This document shows positions 1 through 6,929 of a stretch of DNA of 8,694 bases, piece after piece (the first letter of the stretch is position 1; each line of letters starts with the position of its first letter). The translations under genes and the position numbers were made by a program. The DNA comes from Acidobacteriaceae bacterium (GTDB taxonomy: Bacteria > Acidobacteriota > Terriglobia > Terriglobales > Acidobacteriaceae): positions 1 to 8,694 of the forward strand of contig PLKY01000291.1 of NCBI GenBank assembly GCA_003140785.1, written 5' to 3'. The notes beneath the pieces are model-generated. The model was given only the letters and a program-made list of their open reading frames with translations, did no database searches and was not told the DNA's origin.

Positions 1-988
1 AATTGCCGACCCAAATGGGCACGCGTTCGCCGTTATAGGGATTGATGGCGTAGTGCCCGCTGAAGAAGCCTTCCTTCAGGATGTCGCCGGGGTCGCGGTT
101 GGCGCGCGCGTCCACCATGGCTTTTGCCCGCGCCTTGCCCGCGTCGTCGAGCAGCGTCTCGTTCAACGGGTGCTCCGGCGCCAGGATCACGCAGGTAGCG
201 CCGTAGATGGTGTCCACACGGGTGGTGAAGACGCGAATCGGCGTCGAGGTATCGGCCAGGCGGAAATCCACCTCCGCGCCTGCCGACCGCCCGATCCAGT
301 TGCGCTGCATGGTGAGCACGCGCTCCGGCCAGCCGCCTTCCAGATCCTTCATGTCGTCGAGCAACTGGTCGGCGTAAGCCGTGATTTTGAGGAACCACTG
401 CTCCAGCGCGCGCTGCTCCACCGGCGTGTCCTCGTGACGCCAGCAGCAGCCCTCCACCACCTGTTCGTTGGCCAGCACCGTGGCGCACTTGGAGCACCAG
501 TTGACCAGCGCCTTCTTCCGGTAGGCCAGTCCGCGCTCCATCATCTTGAGGAAGAACCACTGGTTCCAGCGGTAGTAGTCCGGCAGGCAAGTGGTGACCT
601 CGGTGGCCCAGTCAAATCCCATGCCCAGGCGCTCAAACTGCCGCTTCATTCCGGCAATGTTGTTAAGCGTCCACTCGCGCGGCGGGGTGTGGTTTTTGAG
701 CGCGGCATTCTCGGCCGGCAGCCCGAAGGCGTCCCAGCCCATGGGGTGCAGCACGTTGTAGCCGCGCATCCACATGTGGCGCGCCAGCGCATCGCCAATC
801 GAGTAATTGCGAACATGCCCCATGTGCAACTGGCCGCTGGGATAGGGCAGCATCTCCAGCACGTAGTACTTCGGCTTACCGCAGGAAGGGGGTTCGGCCG
901 CATACAGCGCAGGGTCCCCAGCCCAGCGCGCCTGCCACTTCGCCTCAATCGAGGCCGGATCGTATCGCTGTTCCTTGTCTTCCGCCAT
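1..988 (-). CDS. leuS: Leucyl-tRNA synthetase, N-terminal part (3' end outside window)
   Basis: Class I aminoacyl-tRNA synthetase that charges tRNA-Leu with leucine in the cytoplasm. Reading from the ATG at 988, the frame is open for 329 codons to the window edge, about 40% of a typical bacterial LeuRS. The catalytic signature HMGH is at residues 55-58, within the LeuRS-typical context YPSGQLHMGHVRNY. WDAFGLPAEN follows at 85-94. The zinc-domain segment has CSKC at 165-168 and GCCWRH at 180-185. The start of the CP1 editing domain shows TTRVDT at 255-260 and APEHPL at 270-275. The start fits the family, but the Shine-Dalgarno is weak (GAAGGG just upstream). The gene is divergent from the toxin-antitoxin cassette, with 133 bp between starts. 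The KMSKS loop and the anticodon-binding domain lie outside the window. Identity is essentially certain. Confidence 0.97.
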   Translation of the reverse strand, partial: MAEDKEQRYDPASIEAKWQARWAGDPALYAAEPPSCGKPKYYVLEMLPYPSGQLHMGHVRNYSIGDALARHMWMRGYNVLHPMGWDAFGLPAENAALKNHTPPREWTLNNIAGMKRQFERLGMGFDWATEVTTCLPDYYRWNQWFFLKMMERGLAYRKKALVNWCSKCATVLANEQVVEGCCWRHEDTPVEQRALEQWFLKITAYADQLLDDMKDLEGGWPERVLTMQRNWIGRSAGAEVDFRLADTSTPIRVFTTRVDTIYGATCVILAPEHPLNETLLDDAGKARAKAMVDARANRDPGDILKEGFFSGHYAINPYNGERVPIWVGN

Positions 989-1010
989 CACCCTTCAGTG
1001 TAAATGGGGC

Positions 1011-1030
1011 CCTGAGGTTCAATCCTCAGG
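1011..1030 (-). promoter_or_regulatory. Hairpin in the leuS 5' leader
   Basis: A perfect 7-bp GC-rich inverted repeat, CCTGAGG-TTCAAT-CCTCAGG, lies 22 nt upstream of the leuS ATG. In the leuS transcript it would form a compact stem with a 6-nt loop just before the weak ribosome-binding site. No U-run follows it in the leuS direction, so it is not a classical attenuator. The leader is too short for a T-box. It could affect mRNA stability or translation initiation, or end read-through toward the TA cassette. The repeat is seen directly; its function is a guess. Confidence 0.4.
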
Positions 1031-1070
1031 CGGGGATGGGATCCTCGTTCCTCGATTCTGCTCGTGCTAA

Positions 1071-1085
1071 ACTTGTCATACAAGT
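1071..1085 (+). promoter_or_regulatory. Palindromic operator of the TA cassette
   Basis: A perfect inverted repeat, ACTTGT-CAT-ACAAGT, has 6-bp arms and a 3-bp centre. Its right edge shares one base with the TATAAT box, and it lies 36 bp upstream of the antitoxin start. Short palindromes over the promoter are the usual binding sites of ribbon-helix-helix antitoxins, which repress their own operon with the toxin as co-repressor. The placement and symmetry are seen in the sequence; binding by the antitoxin encoded downstream is inferred. Confidence 0.65.
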
Positions 1086-1090
1086 ATAAT
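1085..1090 (+). promoter_or_regulatory. -10 box of the TA operon promoter
   Basis: TATAAT, a full match to the bacterial -10 consensus, begins 37 bp upstream of the antitoxin ATG. No good -35 hexamer is visible 16-18 bp upstream (1062-1067 reads TCGTGC). Promoter strength may therefore depend on the -10 alone, and the adjoining palindrome could occlude it. Confidence 0.55.
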
Positions 1091-1110
1091 CTGTTGCAGG
1101 AACGTAAGCG

Positions 1111-1115
1111 AGGAG
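1111..1115 (+). promoter_or_regulatory. Ribosome binding site of the antitoxin gene
   Basis: AGGAG stands 6 nt before the ATG at 1122. It is the clearest Shine-Dalgarno sequence in the window and fixes the antitoxin start. A strong site for the antitoxin, beside a weaker one for the toxin, fits the need to make antitoxin in excess. Confidence 0.75.
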
Positions 1116-1121
1116 ATTCAT

Positions 1122-1349
1122 ATGCTGGCAGTCCGCATTCCCGGCGAGATCGAAACGCGCTTGGAAAAACTTGCGGCTCTCACCGGACGTCCCAAAAGCT
1201 TTTACGTTCGCGAAGCCCTCCAGACGCATCTAGACGAGATCGAAGACACATACACAGCTCTTTATCGTTTGGAGCACCCCGCCAGGCGCTGGACCCTAGA
1301 GGATTTGGAGAATGGCTCAGACCTCGGACGATCCGCCAAAAAGAGATAA
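1122..1349 (+). CDS. RelB/ParD-like ribbon-helix-helix antitoxin
   Basis: A 75-residue protein expected to neutralise the toxin encoded immediately downstream and to repress its own promoter as a dimer. Residues 2-7 (LAVRIP) would form the DNA-binding ribbon strand. Residues 9-21 and 24-42 would form the two helices of the RHH fold; KSFYVREAL at 25-33 is typical of short RelB/StbD-type antitoxins. The acidic stretch at 58-68 (TLEDLENGSDL) is probably the toxin-binding tail, and the C-terminus is basic (SAKKR). The start is supported by a strong AGGAG. The last 38 bases overlap the toxin gene in another frame, a common TA layout. The family is judged from motifs, so the exact subfamily name is open. 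Confidence 0.88.
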   Translation: MLAVRIPGEIETRLEKLAALTGRPKSFYVREALQTHLDEIEDTYTALYRLEHPARRWTLEDLENGSDLGRSAKKR

Positions 1350-1617
1350 GGCATGGGCGGTAGAGTTCGACGACCGCGCCCGGCGCGAGTTGCGCAAACT
1401 CGACGCTAAGATTCAGCAAGCGATTCTTCGCTACCTGCGTTCACGCATTGCGGTAACTGAAGATCCCAGGCGCTTCGGAAAGCCCTTGCGCCGAAATCTC
1501 GCCGGTCTCTGGCGGTATCGTGTGGAAGATTACCGCTTGATCTGCCGCATTGAAGAAACTCGCGTGGTAGTGCTTGTCCTACAGGTAGGCCATCGTCGAG
1601 AAGTTTACGAAGACTGA
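1312..1617 (+). CDS. RelE/ParE-superfamily toxin
   Basis: A 101-residue basic protein of the RelE/StbE group. RelE members cleave mRNA in the ribosomal A site; ParE members poison gyrase. Motifs are WAVEFDDRARRELRKLD at 15-31, FGKPLRRNLAGLWRYRVEDYRLI at 55-77, and the C-terminal strand LQVGHRREVYED at 90-101. The basic residues K57, R60, R61 and R68 with terminal R95, R96 and Y99 resemble the RelE catalytic set, so an mRNA interferase is more likely than a ParE. The ATG at 1312 lies inside the antitoxin gene, with AGAGG at 1298-1302 as a plausible ribosome site; translation is probably coupled. Residues 1-14 form an extra N-terminal stretch encoded mostly by the overlap. The toxin looks intact. 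Its last 13 bases overlap nfo on the opposite strand. Confidence 0.88.
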   Translation: MAQTSDDPPKRDKAWAVEFDDRARRELRKLDAKIQQAILRYLRSRIAVTEDPRRFGKPLRRNLAGLWRYRVEDYRLICRIEETRVVVLVLQVGHRREVYED

Positions 1618-2465
1618 ACCAGGCTCTTCAGCGCCCGCACATTCCGCTCCTCGTCGCCCTCTTCATCCACCGGCGTCTCCGCAATGAAGGCAGCATGCGC
1701 AAAGCGCTCGTCATTCAGCAACCGCCGAAAGGGCTCGACGCCGATCGTTCCCTGCCCGATGTGCTCATGCCTGTCGAGCTTCGACCCGCGCGCCGTCTTC
1801 GCATCGTTGCAGTGCCACACGCGCACTGCCTTGAATCCCACCGTCGCCGCGATCTGCTTCATTGTGTCTGTGTAGCCTTGATCGCTCACGATATCGTAAC
1901 CGGACACATGCGTATGGCACGTATCCAGGCAAACTGCCACCGGCGCATGCGCCTTGAGCAAGGCCACCAACTCAGCCACCTGGTCAAAGCTTCCGCCCAG
2001 CGAACACTCCGAACCGGCCGTATTCTCGATGAGAATCGTGAATGTGGTCCCCTCCCACGGCAGCCCATCGATCGCCTTCTCAATCGATTCCGCAGCCAGC
2101 TTGAGGCCCTCGTCGCGCGTCATCCCCTTCCACGAACCGGGGTGCAGCACCAGATAGTCGGCGCCGAACGCGAGCGCCCGCTCAATTTCCCCGCGAAACG
2201 CAACCACGCTCTTCTCGCGAAATTCCTTCGTCTGGCTGCAAACGTTCACCAGGTAGCTTGTATGAATGACCAACGGGCCCACATCCAGTTCAGCCCGCAG
2301 CTTCCGCATCCGTTCACACTGCTTCGGGTCCACCTGGGGGGCGCGCCACATGCGCGGACTCGACGAAAACATCTGAAATGTATTCGCGCCGATCTCACGT
2401 GCACGCTGGACGGCATTCGATGCGCCGCCCGCCGTGCCAAGGTGAACCCCGATGCGCTTTGCCAT
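1605..2465 (-). CDS. nfo: Endonuclease IV (AP endonuclease, Nfo)
   Basis: A zinc-dependent endonuclease of base-excision repair. It nicks DNA 5' to abasic sites and removes 3'-blocking groups. The 286-residue TIM-barrel protein matches the family's usual length (about 280). All nine metal ligands known from E. coli Nfo can be placed: H68, H108, E147, D181, H184, H218, D231, H233 and E263. They sit in family-typical contexts such as LVLHPGS (105-111), CLDTCHTH (179-186), HCNDAK (218-223), DRHEHIGQG (231-239) and AETP (262-265). The ATG at 2465 fits the family start, though no strong Shine-Dalgarno precedes it. The gene begins 40 bp after the oxidoreductase stop, so it may be transcribed with the two upstream genes. 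It converges with the toxin gene and overlaps it by 13 bp. Confidence 0.97.
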   Translation of the reverse strand: MAKRIGVHLGTAGGASNAVQRAREIGANTFQMFSSSPRMWRAPQVDPKQCERMRKLRAELDVGPLVIHTSYLVNVCSQTKEFREKSVVAFRGEIERALAFGADYLVLHPGSWKGMTRDEGLKLAAESIEKAIDGLPWEGTTFTILIENTAGSECSLGGSFDQVAELVALLKAHAPVAVCLDTCHTHVSGYDIVSDQGYTDTMKQIAATVGFKAVRVWHCNDAKTARGSKLDRHEHIGQGTIGVEPFRRLLNDERFAHAAFIAETPVDEEGDEERNVRALKSLVQSS

Positions 2466-2505
2466 GCGAACCAGTCTAAATCGATCCGATCCAGAACCGC
2501 TCCGC

Positions 2506-3906
2506 TTACAGAAGCTTCATCGCATCCGGATCCCACCGTACCACAGCGCCCTTTTCAATGCTGAGATTGCTCAACAGCGCCGCGCCCGCCGCGCGATAAC
2601 CAAACACCGCATCTTCCACTACCGGCTGGCGCGACCGCACTGAGGCGAAAAAATTCTTGAAGTGGTCGTAGCTGTCGCTGTAGCCCTCCGGCGTCACATA
2701 CCGCTCCGACCCCACCGGTGGAGTTCCCTCGAAATGTTTCCGCGGATACTTCTTCCGGTACTCTGTTTCGATCCGATCTTGCATGGCTTCAGGAAACGTC
2801 CCAATCGTCAGCCCCGGCTCGGTTTCCCGTGGCACACGGCTCACGGTGACACCCGTCCAGCCAATCTCCAGCGTGCCCTCGGAGCCAGTAAACACGAGGC
2901 TCTCGCTCTCCTCGCCGCCATCCACAAAGTTCACCCGCACGCTCAGATTGAAGCCCTCACGATAATCGAACAACCCCAGCACCACATCCTGCGCATCGCG
3001 CCCGTCGTTCCAATAACGCAGCGCACCAGTCGCCATGCCCTGCGTCGGACCATGCGAGCCGGTCACGAAATGCGTGCCGCTAAACAGATGTACAAACAGA
3101 TCTCCGGCGACGCCGCTCCCGTACGCCTTCCACTTCCGCCACTGGAAAAAATGTTCCGCATTGAATGGAATCTTCGGCGCCGTCCCCAGGAACCGCGGCC
3201 AGTCGCAAGTCTCCGCTGATGCGTCCGGTGGAACCGTGTAGTTCCACGCGCCCAGCGACGAGTTGCGGTCCCAATGCGCCGTCACCATGTTCAGCTTGCC
3301 AATTGCGCCCGAGGCCAGAAGCTCTTTCGCCTTGGCATAAAGCACCGAACTCACGCGCTGGCTGCCAATTTGCAGAATGCGCTTCGTACTCCGCGCCGTC
3401 TCAATCATCTCCGGCCCATCCGAGTAGAGATGAATCATCGGCTTCTCGCAGTAGACGTCCTTACCCCCCTTCATCGCATCGACAGACGCCTGCTTGTGCC
3501 AGTGATCCGGCGTGCCAATGATCACAGCATCTATGTCCTTCCGCGCCAGAATTTCGTTGTAGTCGCGCGTGGTGAAGACATCGTCGCCCCAGAGCTCCTT
3601 GCTCCGCGCCAACCGGCCGCTATAGCAGTCAGCAACAGCCACGAGCCTCACACCCGGCACTTGCACGGCCGTCTTGGTATCGCCCATCCCCTGCCCGCCC
3701 GCACCGATCAGCGCAATCTGGATATGGTCATTCGCCGCAACCGGCTGCGCCGGCCCATCCTGCACCGCCAGCATATGAACGCGCTTGCCGGTTTCCGCGC
3801 TTGCCGCGGCTGCCAGCGACGCCGCCCCAAAGGTCTTTAGAAAACTCCTGCGATTCCAAATCTGCACGGCTCCCCCACGGCGAAGTTTTCCGCCGCCTTC
3901 AACCAT
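2506..3906 (-). CDS. Tat-exported Gfo/Idh/MocA-family oxidoreductase
   Basis: An NAD(P)-dependent oxidoreductase of the Gfo/Idh/MocA family, probably acting on a sugar or sugar derivative in the periplasm. An n-region with NRRSFLK (18-24), followed by an alanine-rich hydrophobic stretch ending near ASA (35-37), is a twin-arginine signal, which fits export of a cofactor-loaded protein. The Rossmann motif is IGAGGQGMG at 67-75. The family's EKP motif is at 154-156, preceded by TPDHWH at 132-137. The C-terminal half (from about 190) holds the substrate domain and the aromatic-rich stretch HFFQWRKWKAYGSG. The annotated ATG lacks a Shine-Dalgarno. The GTG codon at 3867 (residue 14) has a purine-rich GGGGGAG just before it, and starting there would still keep the Tat motif. 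Related exported proteins include GH109 NAD-dependent glycosidases and 3-keto-glycoside enzymes; I cannot tell which activity applies here. It lies 66 bp downstream of the propeller/phosphoesterase gene. Confidence 0.92.
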   Translation of the reverse strand: MVEGGGKLRRGGAVQIWNRRSFLKTFGAASLAAAASAETGKRVHMLAVQDGPAQPVAANDHIQIALIGAGGQGMGDTKTAVQVPGVRLVAVADCYSGRLARSKELWGDDVFTTRDYNEILARKDIDAVIIGTPDHWHKQASVDAMKGGKDVYCEKPMIHLYSDGPEMIETARSTKRILQIGSQRVSSVLYAKAKELLASGAIGKLNMVTAHWDRNSSLGAWNYTVPPDASAETCDWPRFLGTAPKIPFNAEHFFQWRKWKAYGSGVAGDLFVHLFSGTHFVTGSHGPTQGMATGALRYWNDGRDAQDVVLGLFDYREGFNLSVRVNFVDGGEESESLVFTGSEGTLEIGWTGVTVSRVPRETEPGLTIGTFPEAMQDRIETEYRKKYPRKHFEGTPPVGSERYVTPEGYSDSYDHFKNFFASVRSRQPVVEDAVFGYRAAGAALLSNLSIEKGAVVRWDPDAMKLL

Positions 3907-3972
3907 ACACGCGCCGATTGGCGTCTCCAGCCTTCCTCATTCGAAGTGGGAGCATGCTCTAACCACGAACCC

Positions 3973-6807
3973 CTAGTCGTCATCATCCTTCCGCGTCTTC
4001 GCCTTATGCTGCGTCAGCAGAGCGGGCACGGGCGCATCCCCCATCGCGTCCTTCCATAGGATCACGTTCAGTGTCTGCGCATCGGCCCGATCCGCATGGC
4101 GAAAATCCATCTTCATGCTTTCTTCCGCACCCGGCGCGTGCTTCGCGTTCGCGGTGTAGATCAGATTGTTATCGCGATTCGACGTATCGGCAACGAAGGG
4201 TGCCTGATCGCCGGGACCCGCAAACTCACTCGCATTCAGCGAACTGAAAGCGTCGTTGTTGTTCATCGGCGGCAGCCCCAGAAGCGATTCCATCGTCCGC
4301 ACCACGCTCACCGTCGAATAAAAATGGCTGTCGACAAATGGTCCGCCCTGGACTCCATGAGGCGCGTATTTGCTGATGACCAGTGCATAGCTGCGGTGCG
4401 CATCCACATGATCGGCGCCATCCTGCGCGTCGTCCTCAAGAACAAAAAATGCCGTGTCATCCCAGAACGGCGAATGCGAAATCGCTTCGACGGCGCGGCC
4501 CACCGCCAGGTCGTTATCGGCCACAGACGCCTTCGGTGTCGGCCCTCCCGGCCGTGTTCCCGCCGTGTGATCGTTGCCCAGGCGCAGCATCACAAAATTC
4601 GGCATCGTGTCTTTGCCTTGCTGCTTGTCCGCTAACCAGCCCTGCAAGTGGCGCATGAAAATGTCCACGCGAATCTGGTCGGGAACCGCAAGATTAAAGT
4701 CCGGCGCCTCCTCGGCGAAATGCCCCACGAGCTCCGGTTTCGTCGCCGTGTTGGCGGCCATCATCGGAATCGGCCACGGCCATTTGTTCACGCCGCCGCC
4801 CCATTCTGGCGGCAAACTCTCGCCGGGCGCCACAGCCTTGTGCGCGCAGCTGCGCCCTTGCAGCATCGGCCCCAATTGCGGATTGCTCGCGGCAGGCTGA
4901 TCGCAAAAAATCGTCGAGATAAATTCGCCGAAGTGGTAATACGTCTTCCCATGCGCGGCAAGATCGCCCCACAAATAGCCGCTTTGCGGTTCATTCACGT
5001 CGGGAATCTTCTGCAGCAGCGGATACCCGGCAGCCACCACGCCTTCAAAGTCGTAGAAGCGCTGCCCTCCACGATACGACTGCTGCCACGTCTTCTCCAG
5101 GTAATCCGATCCGATGGCGGCGTTCGACCAAACATGCCCATCACCCGAAACTTCGCCGGAATCAAAAAAATTGTCGAGCACGCCAAACTGCAACGCCAGC
5201 TTGTGAATGTTGGGCGTAACAGCAGCCCCATACATGGTGAGGCTCGAATCGCCGTTGCCCACCGGCCTCCCGTTCTGCTGCAAATCCCCCAGCACCTGGT
5301 CGTACGTGCGATTCTCCTTAATGATGTAGATGACGTGCTTGATGCGGCTCTCACTCGATCCGGAAAATTGAATCTTCTCTGCCGCCGCTTTCATACGGTT
5401 CGAACGCAACACCTCATCGGTCCACTGCGACAGATTCTTTTCGATCTCCGCGGAATCAATTGCAGCCAGCGATCCATACAGGAGCGTTCCGATATATGTC
5501 GACGGCCTCCTCAGAGGAATCTTCCTTGAACTCTCGGTTTCCGGTTGAGGCATGTTGTTGGGCCCGGTTCCCTTCCCTTTTCCGGTTGCGACGTAGAGCT
5601 TGCCGCCATTCGACGAAGGCAGAAACGCCAGCGAAAACGGCAGCCACTCAGTCGGCACAAATCCATCCGGCTCCGCCATCCCTGCGCGCGCGGCCTTTGC
5701 CGTGAGCTTGTGCGGATCGATCACCGCCACCGCGTCGCTCGCCATGTTGGCCACGTAGAGCCTGCTGCCGTTGCCGTTCAGCGCCACCGCCAGCGGCTCA
5801 GCGCCAAAATAACTCTGCCCTGGCAGCCGCGTGTCAAAATACCCCTCCACCGCGAACTGATCTCCGCCCACATTCACAGCCGCCACCGCGTCACGATTCG
5901 CCAGCGCGACATACAGCGTCCTTCCGTCCGGTGCCAATGCGAACGAACAAGGATGTGTGCTCGGCGCAACTGAATCCGTTGGCTTCAGCAGCGTTAGCTT
6001 GCGGCCCACCTCATTCTTCACAAGATCGAGTTCCACAATCTCCGACGCATTCCACAGCGCAACAAAGGCGCGATGGCCGTCCTGCGAGAGCGCCAGCGCG
6101 CCGGGATAGGTCGACGGCACCGCATCGCCCTCGGCCAGGTCAAACCTGTGTTCAATCGCGCCGCTCGTCGCATCCAGCAGCAGCACATCGTCGGAGTAAT
6201 TCTCAGCCACCAGCAGCTTCTCCGCGCCAGAATTGCCGATCACTTCAATTGCCGCAGGAAACGGCACGCCCTGGTCGCCATCCTTCTCGCCAATGAGTCG
6301 CGTCGTGTGTCCCGGCGCGAGTTGCTCAAGCGGCAGGCGAATAATCCGTTCCGCCGTTACTTTGCCCGCGGCGAATCCATACACCACGATGCCGCTTCCC
6401 GTATCGTCCTTGCCCGTGCCCTGCGGATCAGTTAACGACCCGATGCTCGCGTAGATGTGCGTGCCATCGCGGCTAAACGCAAGCCCCGAATACAGAGTCT
6501 GCTTCATCCGGATCAGCGTGCGCGCATCGGGAAAATCCGAAATCTGGCCCGTCTGCGTATCGAGAACCGCCAACGATTGGTCGTAGTTCGACTCCGCCGT
6601 TCCAAAGCCTGCATTCACCGTAACCACGTAGCGCTTGTCGGGCGAGATCGCAATCGACATTGGGAGACTGTTGATCTTCTGCGGAGCACCAGGCACAGGC
6701 TCGATCAGTTGCTTGCTGGTAGGTAGGTCACGCGTTTGGGCAACAAGCTGGCCGGCAGCAAGCGCGGCGGCCACTGGGAAGACGATCATCGGAGTCTTGA
6801 CGAACAT
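3973..6807 (-). CDS. Secreted YVTN beta-propeller / alkaline-phosphatase-like phosphoesterase fusion
   Basis: A 944-residue two-domain exported protein. Residues 1-23 form a Sec-type signal (hydrophobic run IVFPVAAALAAG, likely cleavage after LVA). Residues about 40-410 form a YVTN/YncE-type beta-propeller, with repeated blade motifs such as SIAISPDKRYVVTVN (51-65), FALAPDGRTLYVALAN and YVANMASDAVAVID (351-364). A linker follows. From about 488 comes a phosphoesterase domain of the phospholipase C/acid phosphatase type (alkaline phosphatase superfamily). It shows IIKENRTYDQVLGD (495-508), SGDGHVWS (554-561), LGNDHT (743-748) and EDDAQDGADHVDAHR (791-805), which supply the acidic and histidine residues expected to bind metal. 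The C-terminus ends in four aspartates. The substrate is unknown; a phosphate ester or phospholipid is possible. The usual annotation for this architecture is bifunctional YncE/alkaline phosphatase family protein. It is the first gene of a possible three-gene unit and is divergent from nagA. Confidence 0.9.
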   Translation of the reverse strand: MFVKTPMIVFPVAAALAAGQLVAQTRDLPTSKQLIEPVPGAPQKINSLPMSIAISPDKRYVVTVNAGFGTAESNYDQSLAVLDTQTGQISDFPDARTLIRMKQTLYSGLAFSRDGTHIYASIGSLTDPQGTGKDDTGSGIVVYGFAAGKVTAERIIRLPLEQLAPGHTTRLIGEKDGDQGVPFPAAIEVIGNSGAEKLLVAENYSDDVLLLDATSGAIEHRFDLAEGDAVPSTYPGALALSQDGHRAFVALWNASEIVELDLVKNEVGRKLTLLKPTDSVAPSTHPCSFALAPDGRTLYVALANRDAVAAVNVGGDQFAVEGYFDTRLPGQSYFGAEPLAVALNGNGSRLYVANMASDAVAVIDPHKLTAKAARAGMAEPDGFVPTEWLPFSLAFLPSSNGGKLYVATGKGKGTGPNNMPQPETESSRKIPLRRPSTYIGTLLYGSLAAIDSAEIEKNLSQWTDEVLRSNRMKAAAEKIQFSGSSESRIKHVIYIIKENRTYDQVLGDLQQNGRPVGNGDSSLTMYGAAVTPNIHKLALQFGVLDNFFDSGEVSGDGHVWSNAAIGSDYLEKTWQQSYRGGQRFYDFEGVVAAGYPLLQKIPDVNEPQSGYLWGDLAAHGKTYYHFGEFISTIFCDQPAASNPQLGPMLQGRSCAHKAVAPGESLPPEWGGGVNKWPWPIPMMAANTATKPELVGHFAEEAPDFNLAVPDQIRVDIFMRHLQGWLADKQQGKDTMPNFVMLRLGNDHTAGTRPGGPTPKASVADNDLAVGRAVEAISHSPFWDDTAFFVLEDDAQDGADHVDAHRSYALVISKYAPHGVQGGPFVDSHFYSTVSVVRTMESLLGLPPMNNNDAFSSLNASEFAGPGDQAPFVADTSNRDNNLIYTANAKHAPGAEESMKMDFRHADRADAQTLNVILWKDAMGDAPVPALLTQHKAKTRKDDDD

Positions 6808-6929
6808 GGCTAGAACGATAGCAGGACGCGTCGGCGCGCAATGTCACACAAATGTTACAAACGCACACGGCCTTGGTTCGACACAGTGAAATCCGCCTCA
6901 CCCTGCGGCTGCCTGCAATAATCGAATGC
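6808..6929. promoter_or_regulatory. Divergent intergenic region between the phosphoesterase fusion and nagA
   Basis: This 122-bp gap must hold the promoters of two divergent transcripts. I see no clear -35/-10 pair on either strand. The only notable structure is a pair of TGTNACA elements, TGTCACA at 6842-6848 and TGTTACA at 6853-6859, whose starts are 11 bp apart, about one helical turn. Each is nearly self-complementary, so they could be a regulator's half-sites. An in-frame ATG at 6852 falls inside this pair, which argues against its use as the nagA start. Confidence 0.3.

Noticed and set aside
53..1003. Long plus-strand open frame of 316 codons
   Set aside because: It lies wholly across leuS on the other strand. 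The minus frame carries unmistakable LeuRS motifs, while this translation has no recognisable domain and the composition of a GC-rich antisense shadow.
989..1121. T-box riboswitch controlling leuS
   Set aside because: The leader available is about 100 nt. It has one short hairpin, no terminator with a U-run, and I could not find a convincing T-box sequence.
1695..2564. Plus-strand open frame of 289 codons
   Set aside because: It is antisense to nfo, whose nine metal ligands are all present on the minus strand. The plus translation shows no domain.
4648..5529. Plus-strand open frame of 293 codons
   Set aside because: It is antisense to the phosphoesterase domain of the fusion gene, where motifs are clear, and is a shadow of GC-rich coding.
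6852..6929. N-terminal extension of nagA from the upstream ATG
   Set aside because: The 26 extra residues do not resemble NagA, no ribosome-binding site precedes the ATG, and the downstream ATG at 6930 gives the normal family length.
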